Shown: positions 11,840-23,105, numbered from the stretch's first letter. The stretch: DNA of 64,000 nt from Cephalotus follicularis (GCA_001972305.1 BDDD01000045.1:617040-681039), one strand, 5' to 3'. Translations and numbers: made by a program. Notes: generated by a model from the sequence alone, not told the origin.

Positions 11840-12740
11840 ATGGAAAAAAGAGGTTGAAGAGACCGCAAAGGTCATGGAAGGAGAGACACCTTGGCTCTCG
11901 ATTTTAAAAATGAATCAGTACATAAGCATGCTGGATCGGAGTATGGTGCAGATGCTTTACCCTGGGAGCTAACCATGACACCTGGAGAGACGTGTGCCAC
12001 CATGGCGCACATGGGAGACCTTACAAAAAAGAGAGCTACTAAAGAGGAATGTCTGCCACGAAGAGATGATGCCTTAGCTAGATTCCTGAAAATGAACCCT
12101 TTTGTTTTCATGGTACATCTAGATCCTTTTGTAGCTGAGTCTGGGATCCTTCTCATCCCAGATGATGAGAAGGATAAGAAGGAAGTTGAATTTGCCAATC
12201 TAATACAGTGAAGCATGACAGTATCACAGTATGAGACTAGGTTAACCCAACTAGATCCACATATAGTGGGAGATGAATCATGAAGAGCAAAGAAGTTTCT
12301 TCGTAAACTAATAATTGCATTGAGGAGACAGTAGTGGCAAGGTGGTGGTAGCAACAGTGGCGGTCGGAATACTGAACAGACTGACAGTAGTGGATCTCCT
12401 ATTAGAGGCTACTAGAGTGGAAGTTCACAGGGAATTCCTGAAGGATGTAGGGGTCAACCCCTGTCTTCAGGAAGGAGATGACAGTCACGGAGTTCCTATC
12501 GGGGGTATTGATCTAGAGTACCCAACCAGGTTATACCATCAAGATTTTCCAATACGGGTAACCAGTTTACTCCCATTCCTTGTGAGCATTGTCAGAAGAC
12601 CAACCATACTTCTAATAACTGCCATTGGTACTTAGGTAACTGCTTGGATTATGGGGCCTCAAATCACATTGTGAGAGACTATCCACACAGCTATGTTAAC
12701 AACGGACAGACATAGACACCGCAAGTACAATCACCACAGA
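11840..12740 (+). pseudogene. D gag remnant
   Basis: Structural protein of the virus-like particle. Recognisable parts are TCATMAHMGDLTKKRA, the ATG-proximal basic stretch, VEFANLIQ, and a zinc-knuckle-like stretch near 12590-12690. It aligns by eye with A's gag in the same order. It carries many breaks and is read as a fossil only. Confidence 0.75.
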
Positions 12741-12809
12741 GACAGATATCACAATGACAAATTGGTAATGCACCATCTTCTCTCTCAGGGATTGGTCAGC
12801 CTAAAGGGA

Positions 12810-14680
12810 AAGTGGTTATGGGTTCTGCATCGATAGTTCAGGCAAGGATCTTCGCCATGAATCAGGGTGCTGTTTCTAGGTCAAACACTGTCATTAGAGG
12901 TACCCTTTGACTTTTGTAGCATTCAACGAGGGTTCTTATAGACCTGGGCTCATCCCATTAATACATTGCATCTTATTTTGTATGCCGCATAGGTGTGAGC
13001 CTTGAGTTCCTACCATTTCTGATGGAGGTGAGTACACCTGTCGGTGAGTCAGTGACTACCAATAGGGTGTGCAGAGGATGCAATGTAGAGATTGATGATC
13101 GCAACCTATAGGTTGATATTATTGTTTTACCGATTGATGAACTGGATGTGGTCATGGGTATGGACTAGTTGTAGCACATTATGCTCAGGTGGACTGCTAT
13201 CAGAAGGTAGTGACTTTCAACTTATATGATCAATTACCTTTCTGATTTGTGGAAAGTTTTGAGCCACAGACTGTATAGATGGTTTCGGATATGCATGTAG
13301 ACCGACTACTGAGACATGGTTGTCAAGGATTTCTAGCACATGTCATTGATACTTATAAATGGCAACCTAGACTAGAGGATATTCCAGTGGTTTGTGACTT
13401 TGAGGATATGCTTCCTCAGGACTTGACTTCCTTACCGACCAACAGAGACACCGAGTTTGTGATCAACTTGATACCAGGAAAAACTCCAGTTTTTAGAGCA
13501 CCATACCGAATGACATCGATTGAATTGATGGAGCCGAAGTAATAACTTCAGGACCTTCTTGACAAAGGTTGCACAAGGCCCAGTGTTTCACCCCAGGAGC
13601 ACCAGTTCTCTTTGTCATGAAAAAAGATGAATAATTGAGAATGTGCATTTACTATCAGTAGTTTAATAGGGTCACTATTAAGTACCCTCTGTCGCATATT
13701 GACGAGTTGTTTCTTAGAGGTTCTACAGTTTTGTCAAAACTTGAGTTGAGGTTAGGTTACCATCTACTGAAGCCTAACTTTCTAGCAGGGTTACATCAAC
13801 CTTTGTCTGTTTCTGAGTGAAAGTGGGAACATATTACCACTGATTGTCACTGGATTACCTATGACTCGTTGTAACCATGATGCATTTGGGTTGTGGTCGA
13901 TCGACTCATGAAGTCGACCCACTTCCTACCTATCCGGGTGACTTACTCTATTGAGAGATTTTCTCAATTATACATAAATGAGATTGTCAGAATGCATGGA
14001 ATTCCACTTAGCATTGTGTTAGATAGAGATACTCATTTGACTTCCAATTTCTGGAGGAAGTTTCAGTCAACTATGGATACACAATTGAACTTCAATATTA
14101 CGTTCCATCCACAGTTACATGGAGAATCCGAGAGGACTATACAGACATTGGAAGACATGCTTTGGGCATGTGCTATTGACTTGGAGGAAAACTGGGATTA
14201 TCCTCTTCCTCTGATTGAGTTTTCATAAAACAATAGCTTTCACGCGAGCATCCAGATGGCTATGTTTAAAGCTTTGTATGGTAGGAAATGCGATCACCTA
14301 TTTGTTGGGATTAGGTCTACGAGAGGAGTATACTGGGACCAGAAATTTTATAGATAATCTTTGAGAATGTGAAACTAACCAGGGACAAATTGTTGGTAGT
14401 TCAGAGCCACTAGAAGAGTTATGCTGATGTTCATCAAAGAGGGGTGGAACTCCTTGTTCACGTATTCGTCAAAGTGTTGCCAACGATAAGAATTATGAGA
14501 TTCAGGAAGAAAGGAAAGCTTTCACCCTGTTTCATTGGACCGTTTGAGATACTGGAGAGGATCGGTCGTCCTGCCTACCGGTTTGCCTTGCCTCTAGCAT
14601 TGTCATGAGTTCATGATGTGTTTCATGTTTCTTAATTAATAAGGTATCATCAGGATCCTTCGCATGCGATTGACTACAGA
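12810..14680 (+). pseudogene. D pol remnant (protease, RT part, integrase)
   Basis: Protease-like sequence lies near 12910-13170. The stretch to the RT start follows (13279-13542, with FVINLIPGKTPVFRAPYRM). Integrase core and C-terminus lie at 13893-14650 (VDRLMKSTHFLPIRV, FHPQLHGESERTIQTLED, and a GKLSP..IGPFE-like stretch near 14510-14550). It is related throughout to A and B, shorter than a full family pol, and heavily broken. Confidence 0.75.
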
Positions 14681-14873
14681 CCGATACAGTTGGGACCAAA
14701 CTTGTCTATGAGCAGACACCTATATAGATTACTGACTTAGAGGACCGAGTACGAAGGACCAAGACCATCTCTTTGGTTAAGGTTTTATGGCAGCACCATG
14801 GTATGGAGGAGTGTACCAGGGAGTGAGAGGAGGATATGAGGGAGAGACACCCTTGAATCTAGGGACTAGATTC

Positions 14874-14890
14874 CTTTGAGGAGGGGATAA
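14874..14890 (+). promoter_or_regulatory. D polypurine tract
   Basis: CTTTGAGGAGGGGATAA lies directly before the TGTAGCAAGC start of the 3' LTR. Its equivalent in A is CTTTAAGGAGGGGAGAA. Confidence 0.85.
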
Positions 14891-16012
14891 TGTAGCAAGC
14901 AGAATCTGGTAGGTTTGTTTACTGCTTTATTGATATTGTATTTGTCTGCATTGTGAACTAATTGACTGAACAAGAGTATTTAAAACTCATTTATATGATT
15001 TACGTGCTTGTTAAATGGCTCTATTTGAGCATGGGGTAGTTTTACAGATTAATTGAGGGATTATTAACCTTATCATACTCTGAGATACACTGAAACATTA
15101 CCCTAACCCTAATTATTTCTCTCTCACCCGATTTTTCCCCAACGTTCTCTCAATCCTTACGCAAAAACTTCTCCTCAAACCCTCTATCTATTTTCGTTGC
15201 TTGCCAAGATGAAAGGGGAGGGATTTGTGAAGTTTTTTATACTGACTTCTTGCCATTAAAACTGATTGAAGCTGGTAGAATTCAGAGAAACTAGAGTTTT
15301 TTTTTCTTCTGATTTCTCTCAAAGATGAAGATCAAAATTGATCGGTAGAGTTTCTCTACCTTAAATGCACCATGGATACATGGTTATTGCTTTATATTAT
15401 GCATAAAGTGAATGATTGAACTAATTGACTTGATTGAATTGAATTGAAATGAGTTTTAGGTAAAAATTGGGTTTTTCTAAACTAATTAATGAATCTAGTA
15501 ATTTAGTGGCCTACTAGTTTAGAAGTGTTTAAAATGCGTTTTTAAACTTACCTAGACCTTTAAATGACCAAGTTTTTGAACTGGGGCCGAATTGAGTTAG
15601 ATTTAGGTCAAAACTGCTGGGTTTGTTTCCCAGCACGTTGACGCATTTTCTTAAAGACGTCCTCGTGTTCTTGATTAAGACAACGAGTCTCTCTTTTGTT
15701 TCCTTCCCAACATATCAACGTCTTCTCCCATAGACGTCAACGTGTTTCCTTAAAAGTCTCTGCCTCTACATCCCAGCTTCAACGTCAACGCTTTCCTTTG
15801 AGTGTCAACGTGATACTAAGGAAACGTCGATGTCTTTCACTTGAAATTTCGATGCTTCCATTTTGAGCCACTGTGAGAATATATCACCAACGAGTCGACT
15901 TCTTTCCCAAAAGAAGTTGACGTTTTGCGAGACTATGAAGGAGCATTGAAAAACATTGACTTCTTTTTTGATAGACGTCGACGCTTTTCCTACTGCTTCA
16001 TGTTGGAGTTAA
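14891..16012 (+). repeat. D 3' LTR, head part
   Basis: It starts TGTAGCAAGC after the polypurine tract and runs through an AT-rich U3 and a CT-rich leader (15110-15190) into a palindrome array (15635-15985). It stops at ~16012, inside that array. Confidence 0.85.
15635..15985. repeat. Phased palindrome array, GACGTCAACG type (element D)
   Basis: About 13 copies of a core near ACGTC|RACG are centred at ~15639, 15661, 15682, 15716, 15738, 15786, 15806, 15828, 15850, 15896, 15918, 15957 and 15979. Spacings are mainly 20-22 bp, with others at 34-48. Many cores read TCAA or TTGA, as expected if TCGA lost a CpG by deamination. Spacers are unrelated. Confidence 0.75.
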
Positions 16013-17375
16013 TTAAAAAAAAACGCGCCCCACTTGTGATTTTATTCTCAAAGAGCTTAATATTTAGAGAGTATCCTGTAGTTTGATCATTAGGACTAAA
16101 CACTATTTTTTTAATCCATAAAAAATAATTTAATATTTATAACATAAGATCATGAGGTAGGATAAATTACCACTTGGTTACACCACTGAATACCACTTAA
16201 TGAAGTGCATTAATTTTAACACCCTAGCTAATGCACTTCATTGGGTGGTATAAGATGGGGTGAAAAACTAAAAAAATTTCCTCCTGATGTTAATTTATCC
16301 TAACTCTAAGATCATATCCAAACATATAACTCCATATTAAACATGGGATTTCTTATTTGTAAAAAAAATGTCATTCTTAAGGCTTGAGCTCAAGACCCTA
16401 GAGACTTTCAATATGAGCGGTCAAACAGGCTAACACAACTTTTGGTAACAATCCCCAATAAAATTTCATGTAATAATAATATTTTACAATCTTAAATATT
16501 ATACGGTTTTGTGTTTGAAAAAAGAGAGAGGCAATCTTGTGGTTTGACCCACAGTCTTCAACGAGAATGCGTACCAAATGAACCAAACCACATTTGGTAA
16601 TAGTCTTCACCGTAATTTTATATAATAGTATCTCAAGAATCGTCATAGGAAATAATCTTAGCATAGATTTTTCAAAATAGGAAATCTTGAGGCTTGGACT
16701 CAACACCTCATAATCTTTAATGAGAATACTTACCAAATGAATCACACCAAATTTTGCTAATAGACAATGTTAAGGCTTGAACTGAAGACCACATAGTCTT
16801 CAATAAGAACACTTACCAAATGAACCACACCAAATTTTTCTAATTAGTTTTATATAATAGTATCTCAAGAATCGTTATAGGTAATAATCTTAGCAGAGAA
16901 GATATATCATGAACTTCTGTATTTTACAAAGTTTTCGTTGCTTATTGTGTTTGTAAAATTTCGGTTACAACAAAAAGCAGTCTTGTCTTCTGATTATTAT
17001 TCAATGTAATATAAAAAAAGAATTTTGAAATATTAGATCGTATCCGTCATATATAGTTTATGCATAAAACGATCAATTATGTTTTTACGACTATTATAAC
17101 ATAAGTTCTTTGCTGGGAATTTTTTTTTGCAATCTTTAATGACTCAACATCTCCATCTCTGATCCTTACTGCCACGCACGCGTAATTATACAGTTTGTTC
17201 ACATTCTTAATTCACGTCTATTGGTGCAAGCATTGGTTCTCTCAATGTCTCCATAAACTCGACATTGACTATTCATTGTCTAGTTGTGGTTCATCTGGGG
17301 AGCCTGCTACCATGTGTACGTTCGGACGTGTGAGTGGTATTTTGATTGTATGTCTTTTCTGGCTCCATGTTGATG
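16013..17375. other. AT-rich intergenic stretch with diverged ~250-bp repeats
   Basis: There is no gene. 16381-16880 holds four diverged copies of a motif near GCTTGAACTCAAGACC plus AGTCTTCAAYGAGAAT and ACCAAATGAACCACACC. Two longer copies (~16535-16670 and ~16785-16900) share ATATAATAGTATCTCAAGAA. The one open frame on the minus strand (16398-16745) follows the repeats and is not a credible gene. Family unknown. Confidence 0.65.
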
Positions 17376-17549
17376 AATTGTGTGACGACCTGAATTCTCT
17401 TTGGTACTGTTCATGTATACATCGTACCGTATTGGACCGTACTGAACTGCATTGAATTGAGGTATTCTTATACCTATTGATATTGTATTGATCATATGCA
17501 TGTATAGTCGGGATTTTGGGCTGAGTTTCGAAGAATTGACCGAATCGAC

Positions 17550-17557
17550 TATATAAG
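17550..17557 (+). promoter_or_regulatory. A LTR TATA box
   Basis: TATATAAG lies 170 bp into the LTR, followed after ~25-30 bp by a CT-rich stretch where transcription probably starts. It is repeated in the 3' LTR at ~23275-23282 and in fragment K (minus strand). Confidence 0.7.
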
Positions 17558-18050
17558 TTAATTCCTTTGTCATTTCTCTCATTCTCACCATTCATCCTTC
17601 TCTCTCTATCCTTCTCCCTCTCTCTCTAGCTGGGCAGCCTCCATCTTCCACCATTGCAGCCCCGGATTGCATCTCCATCGACAAGAACAACGATTGCAAG
17701 GAGTGGATTGACACTTGAACGACACAGCAACCGATTGAGTGTTTGCAAGCTCAACTTTTGAGCTTCAGTGATAGGTAGGACTTCTTTACTGAATTGTCTA
17801 CTGTTTTATTGATTGATTGATTGAATTGCATGATTGAATTGAGTGATTGAATTGAGGTTTTTAGGGTTTATAGCAAACCCTTGACCTAATTGTTAAATTG
17901 AATGATTGAAATCGAATTTGGAAGGTTGTAACTAGTCTTACTAACCTCCAATGAGTGATTGTAAACTTTGGTTTTCAAAGAATGTCTTTTAATTGGATTT
18001 TGGCTTGAGATTGGCCCCATTTTCTACCAGAAAAAACGACCCTGCCCGGA

Positions 18051-18364
18051 AAGACGTCGACCCTTAGCCCAAAGGCGTCGATGTCTTGTTCATACGAGTG
18101 CTTTATCCTTGATTCTGCAGCAAAGACATCGACGTCTTTGCCTCGAGATGTCTCTCCCTTGGAAAGACATCGATGCTGAACATCGATGCGCATTCTCAGG
18201 CTATTTTTATTGAAAAGCGTCGACGCCTTTCTCCAAGGACGTCGATGTCTTTGGCCAGTTCTCTGCATAAACAGGGAAGGACATCGACGTCTTTCTAAAG
18301 GCATCGACGTCTTTCCTCCGTTTTAAAGAGGAGTCGATGTCTTTCACCAAAGACATCGACGCCT
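18051..18364. repeat. Phased palindrome array, AAGACATCGATGTCTT type (element A)
   Basis: About eleven copies of an up to 18-bp palindrome, best AAAGACATCGACGTCTTT, are centred at ~18058, 18079, 18130, 18171, 18184, 18221, 18243, 18285, 18305, 18335 and 18357. Spacings cluster at 20-22 and 41-42 bp. Spacers are unrelated. The array is in the 5' LTR only. It lies 500-800 bp downstream of the TATA box, so it should be in the transcribed leader. Confidence 0.88.
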
Positions 18365-18859
18365 AATGTACTGAAAGGAGTTTTTAACTGTTTTAAAGCT
18401 AGTTTTCCACTTCTTTTCACATCGCCACTTGACCGGAGCCTCACTTGAGGCGTTCAAGTGTTTGAAAATAGTTTTAATGATTGCACTGACCGATTGATTG
18501 CTTGGGTCATGAGTGTTGCTGCGAGTCTAAGTCGGTAAAATGGATGCACGTTCCCATCCCTCCATTAGGCACCACCACTTATTGCGTTGCTTCGATGTTG
18601 TATTGATACATCGATTGATTGCTTGAGTCGTGAGTGTTGTTGCGAGCCTAAGTCGGTACGATGGACGCACGTTCCCATTTCTCCATTAGACACCACCACT
18701 TATTAACTTTACCCAATATTGTATTGACTCGATTGATTGATTGTATTGTATTGTATGGATCCTATAGAGCAACCTCATGATTCGTGTCGGCATGTTAGGT
18801 CGTTGACTCTGTCCACCTATTCTGCCAATCGTTTCATTTATTGTATTGTATTGACCCGC

Positions 18860-19393
18860 TGACGAGCGGTACCGATTGATTGTCGATTAATGCTCCCTTG
18901 AGGCCGTAGCTCACTAACGGTATCAGTAGCTCCCTCGGTTGTAGCTCATCGAGACCGTATTGACCCAGCCATAGGCTGGAAGATCTATGAGTTTCAGACC
19001 TGATCAATCTGAAAACCGTAGATAGATCTCCCACCCTTTTTGAAGGACTACCTTCCGTGGGATTGATCACCGCTAACCGATTGGCATTGTATTGACTCGG
19101 TCGCATGCTCTATAGGATATTGATTGATTGATTGGGTGTTTTATACACCACCACTGAGTGTCTGCCATTGATTGATTGTTATAGATCCTATCCGTATGCT
19201 CTGTTTGGGCCACCGTCATACGGATAGTATGATCACCAATTGTACATGTACATTTGCCATGTCATGCATTGATATTGTACACTGCACATTGATATTGTAT
19301 AGATTGTCATCGATATTGCACATTGTACATGCATACATACTGCATAGGGTTTCTGCTTAGCCAGTGTGGCTAACCCCATCCTTCGGGGTGGGG
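18860..19393 (+). repeat. A structured U5: series of hairpins
   Basis: In order: GAGC/GCTC around 18865; CCAGCC-ATA-GGCTGG near 18965; a two-part hairpin AGATCTAT/ATAGATCT (18981, 19022) enclosing TTTCAG/CTGAAA (18992, 19009); an 11-bp perfect stem CTATCCGTATG/CATACGGATAG (19188, 19217). It ends with two abutting hairpins: TTAGCCA-GTG-TGGCTAA (19357-19373), then CCCCATCC-TTCG-GGGTGGGG (19374-19393). The final pair is unchanged in the 3' LTR at 24154-24190. Confidence 0.85.
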
Positions 19394-19756
19394 CTGTGTT
19401 GTACCTTTGTGTGCGGCATAGGTAGGGCAGCAGGTAGCAATGGACAGAAGGACTGAAGACCGTTGATCTCATGACTGCTTGGGTACCGTGGAGCTGGTTG
19501 TTAGACTTTGTAGTGGAAATTAGAATGTATTGTATTGAGATATTGTATTGAAAGATTGTTAATGTATTGAAAGACTTGTTTTGTAAGGGATTTGTATCGT
19601 ATGTATGGATCAGTGTATTGTATCTTCCGCAACTGATATATATTGTAAAGTTTTAAGTTTTTCCGCATTTTTATATTGCTAGTCCCGACCATTGTATTGT
19701 ATTTTGGTTTGAGCGTAATGCCACGTGTCCGCCCTGCGGGCGTGGGGTGTTACAGT

Positions 19757-19768
19757 ATGGTATCAGAG
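19757..19768 (+). promoter_or_regulatory. A primer binding site (Met-tRNA)
   Basis: TGGTATCAGAGA lies two bases after the LTR end, matching the TGGTATCAGAGC primer site of plant chromoviruses with one difference. Confidence 0.92.
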
Positions 19769-19937
19769 ACATTGGTCGGCCTGCTAGCTAAGTATAGAAA
19801 TGCGTTGATTGAGATTGACTGAATGGATTTGCATGATATGTGTTCTTGCTTATTCATGCTATTGTTAATGAATAAGAGATTGATATTGGAATTGAAAGTG
19901 ATTACATCTGATCATCCCATTGTTGTCTCTTATAGTA

Positions 19938-21116
19938 ATGGAAAACAGAGGAAGGCGTGGCCGACGGGGTGGAAGGAATGCTCCTGCCCTTGCTCCTGCC
20001 CCTGCTCCTATTGATGATGAACCGGCTCCTGGTAATGCTTTTCCAGAGTATGACCCCAATGCTCCACCAGTGGGTGCTGACCCTGAAGTTTGGAGACAAT
20101 TGTGTGCCACTATGGCACAGATGCATACTCTGATGGGACGTCAACAGGATAGAGTGGAACGTAGACCAAGGAGAGAAGATATGTTGAGCCATTTCTTAAA
20201 GTTGCAGCCTCCAGCATTTGTAGGACTCCCCGATCCTACCCTTGATGAGTCTTGGCTAACCCATCTGGAAAAGATTTTTGAGGGCATGGGATGTGATGAT
20301 GAACAAAGATTGGTTTTGGCAGTGTATATGCTCCAAGGAGAAGCCGAGCATTGGTGGGCTATGGTTAATACAGATTGGACAAGAAATGGTATAGTCCGCT
20401 CTTGGGATGCCTTCAAAAGAGAATTCAATGCAAGGTACTACCCTCAAGTGGAGATAGACAGAAGGGAGATTGAATTTGCTAACTTGGTACAAGGAAGCAT
20501 GACAGTTGCTGAGTATGAGGCGAGGTTCACGCAGTTAGCCCGATCTGCCCCATACTTAGTGGAAGGCCAAGAGCGTAGAGCAAAGAAGTTCCTTCGGGGG
20601 CTGAGATTGGATTTGAGGAGGCAATTGACTCGCTTGGGGTTGACCTCCATATCAGATATTTCTTCCCGAGCTATGCAGCTTGAGGATATTGCAGCTGAGG
20701 CTAAACTGATGAGGAATGCAGCCCGCACCAGGCCTACTCCTTCTTCTTGGCAGAGTGGTATTGACAGTGGCAGTGCTAAATCACAGAAGACTGATAGTAG
20801 CCCCTCACCTGGTTCTCAGGGTAGCAATCAGGATAGCGGGAATCTGTCCCGTTCCCAGAGGAGAGGCAGATCGAGGAACGCACGTCGAGGAGGCCGATCT
20901 TCAGCACCTAGTCAGGGTACACCCTCCAGACTTTCTGAGAGTGGTAATCAGAGTGCTACGGTTCCTTATGTGCATTGTCAGAAGACCAACCATACTTTTA
21001 AGAATTGTAGATGGTTCTTGGGCCATTGCTTGGTTTGTGGTGGTCCCGACCACATTGCTAGAGATTGTCCTCGGAGTTCTCGTCCTAGAGGATTTGATCA
21101 GACACAGCGGGCATAG
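19938..21116 (+). pseudogene. gag: A gag
   Basis: Structural protein of a Ty3/gypsy particle, about 392 residues from MENRGRRGRRGG at 19938. This start is chosen over the frame's first ATG at 19920 because the basic N-terminus matches B and C gag (MDGRRRSGR, MDGRGRSGR). In order: a basic, proline-rich N-terminus; the retrotransposon gag core (LQPPAFVGLPDP, MLQGEAEHWWAMV, ~75-170); FANLVQGSMTVAEYEARF; a serine-rich basic linker (~265-340); and the CCHC knuckle CLVCGGPDHIARDC near 365. The frame is open throughout. As part of a broken element it is a fossil. Confidence 0.9.
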
Positions 21117-21209
21117 CCTCCACCAGGACCGACAGCTAGTGTACCGTCTTCTTCCCGTGGGACTTCGCAGACCAGGGGGAAGCAGCCTATGAGTTCTGCT
21201 CCGACAGTT

Positions 21210-23050
21210 TAGGCTAGAGTGTTTGCTATGGAACCGGGTGCTGCAGCAGGGTCAGATGTTGTGATTGGAGGTACCATTCGACTCTTTCAGCTTCCAGCAC
21301 GGGTTCTTATTGATCCGGGTTCATCCCATTCATTCATTGCATTGCATTTTGTCTCTCATGTTGGTTTGAGGCCGGAGTACCTTCCTTTCTTTATGGAGGT
21401 ATCCACACCTCTCGGTGAGTCAGCGACCACCGATCGAGTGTGTAGAGATTGTATTATTGAGATTGATGATCGTTGCTTGTTAGCTGATCTTATTCTTTTA
21501 CCGATGGATTGCCTAGATGTGATTCTTGGCATGGATTGGTTGTCTGCTAGCTTTGCTCAGGTGGATTGTCATCGGAAAGTAGTGGTTTTCAGTCCTCCGG
21601 GACGACCACCTTTTCGGTTTCTTGGCACCTTAGAGCCTTTGTTTGTTCCGATGATTTCGGCTTTACATGCGGACAGATTGTTGCGACAGGGATGCCAGGG
21701 GTTTCTGGCACATGTGCTAGATACAGACAGATGGCGGCCGGAACTGGAGGACATTCCAGTGGTTTGCGAGTTCGGAGATGTTTTTCCTCAGGATTTGACG
21801 TTGTTGCCACCAGACAGAGAAATAGAATTTGTCATTGATCTGATACTAGGAACTGCACCGATTTCTCGAGCACCGTACCGAATGGCACCGATAGAATTGA
21901 AAGAGTTAAAGATACAGTTACAGAATCTTCGCGGCAAAGGTTTTATAAGACCTAGTGCTTCACCCTGGGGAGCACCTGTTCTTTTTGTCAAGAAGAAAGA
22001 TGGATCGCTCCGTATGTGTATTGACTACAGACAACTCAATAAAGTTACAGTGAAGAACAAGTACCCTCTACCGCACATTGACGAACTGTTCGACCAGCTT
22101 AGAGGAGATTCGGATGACTTATTCTAGAGAGAAGTTGTCCAGATTGTTCATGAAAGAGATTGTTAAAGCACATGGAGCTCCTGTTAGCATTATTTCGGAC
22201 GGAGACTCTCGCTTCACTTCCGGGTTTTGGAGGAAGTTACAGGTAGCTATGGGTACAGAATTGAGTTTCAGCACTGCTTTTCATCCCCAAACAGATGGTT
22301 TGTCCGAAAGGACCATTCATACATTGGAGGACATGCTTTGAGCATGTGTACTCGACTTTGGAGGTAGTTGGGATGACTACTTGCATTTGGTTGAGTTCTC
22401 GTATAACAATAGTTATCACGAGAGCATACAGATGGCCCCCTATGAAGCCCTATATGGTAGGAAGTGTCGATCACCAGTTTGTTGGGATCAGGTCGGTGAA
22501 AAGAGTATTTTGGGGCCGAAGATTGTACAGATTACTGTAGAGAAAGTGAAATTGATAAGAGACCGACTGATTGTTGCACATAGTAGACAGAAAAGATATG
22601 CCGATGTTCATCGCAGAGGCTTAGAGTTTAGTGTTGGTGACCATGTTTTCCTCAAAGTGTCGCCCACTAAAGGAGTCATGAGATTCGGGAAGAAAGGAAA
22701 GCTTTCTCCTCGTTTTATTGGACCTTTCGAGGTATTGGATCGGATTGGCCGACTTGCTAACAGGCTTGCCTTGCCTCCAGCATTGTCGGGAGTGCACGAT
22801 GTGTTCCATGTTTCTCAGTTGAGGAGATATGTTCGAGATCCTTCACACATCATTGAGTATGGTTAGATTCGATTGGAACCTGACTTATCGTTTACAGAGA
22901 CTCCTATACAGATTGTTGACCGAAAGATCAGAGTATCGAGGAACAAGACCATCCCTTTGGTAAGTGTTCTATGGCAGTATCATGGTTCTATGGAGCGCAC
23001 CTGGGAGCGCGAGGACGATATGAGAGAGACATATCCTTTCCTATTTGATT
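21210..23050 (+). pseudogene. pol: A pol remnant (protease, RT N-part, integrase C-part, tail)
   Basis: Recognised parts, in order, are as follows. The aspartic protease lies near 21290-21560 ([24 protein letters not shown]). The linker to RT is [20 protein letters not shown]. The N-terminal RT fingers follow ([20 protein letters not shown], ~21960-22100). Integrase core end and C-terminus lie at 22140-22866 (FHPQTDGLSERTIHTLED, KGKLSPRFIGPFEVLDR, VHDVFHVSQLRRY). The last part is a chromodomain-like tail ending WEREDDMRE (~22900-23050). Pol is much shorter than the family's usual length and cannot be functional. Neighbours are gag upstream and the polypurine tract downstream. Confidence 0.88.
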
Positions 23051-23088
23051 GATTGATCGTTTGACCGATGAATCTGGGGACCAGATTC

Positions 23089-23105
23089 CTTTAAGGAGGG
23101 GAGAA
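23089..23105 (+). promoter_or_regulatory. A polypurine tract
   Basis: CTTTAAGGAGGGGAGAA lies immediately before the 3' LTR. It is the plus-strand primer for reverse transcription in this family. Confidence 0.9.

Larger units (their letters stand above)
10402..16012 (+). mobile_element. D: Tekay-like Ty3/gypsy remnant, cut inside both LTRs
   Basis: In order: LTR tail, primer site, gag, protease/RT remnants, integrase, polypurine tract, LTR head. The proteins are close to those of element A. The left LTR piece begins, and the right LTR piece stops, at nearly the same LTR position. The two pieces overlap by only ~55 bp (10402-10457 against 15956-16012), and together they would make an LTR of about 2.3 kb. 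It is broken at many places and clearly older than A. 10236-10401 to the left holds no recognised feature. Confidence 0.8.
17381..19754 (+). repeat. A 5' LTR
   Basis: 2,374 bp, TG...CA. In order it holds U3, a TATATAAG box, a CT-rich leader (17575-17635), GATT-rich stretches, the palindrome array (18051-18364), a ~120-bp tandem duplication (18490-18720), a structured U5 (18860-19393), AT-rich sequence, and GGGTGTTACA. Confidence 0.93.

Noticed and set aside
17195-17595. Overlapping frames on both strands at the start of A's LTR
   Set aside because: The same frames recur in the 3' LTR (22988-23320); they are U3 and leader sequence, not genes.
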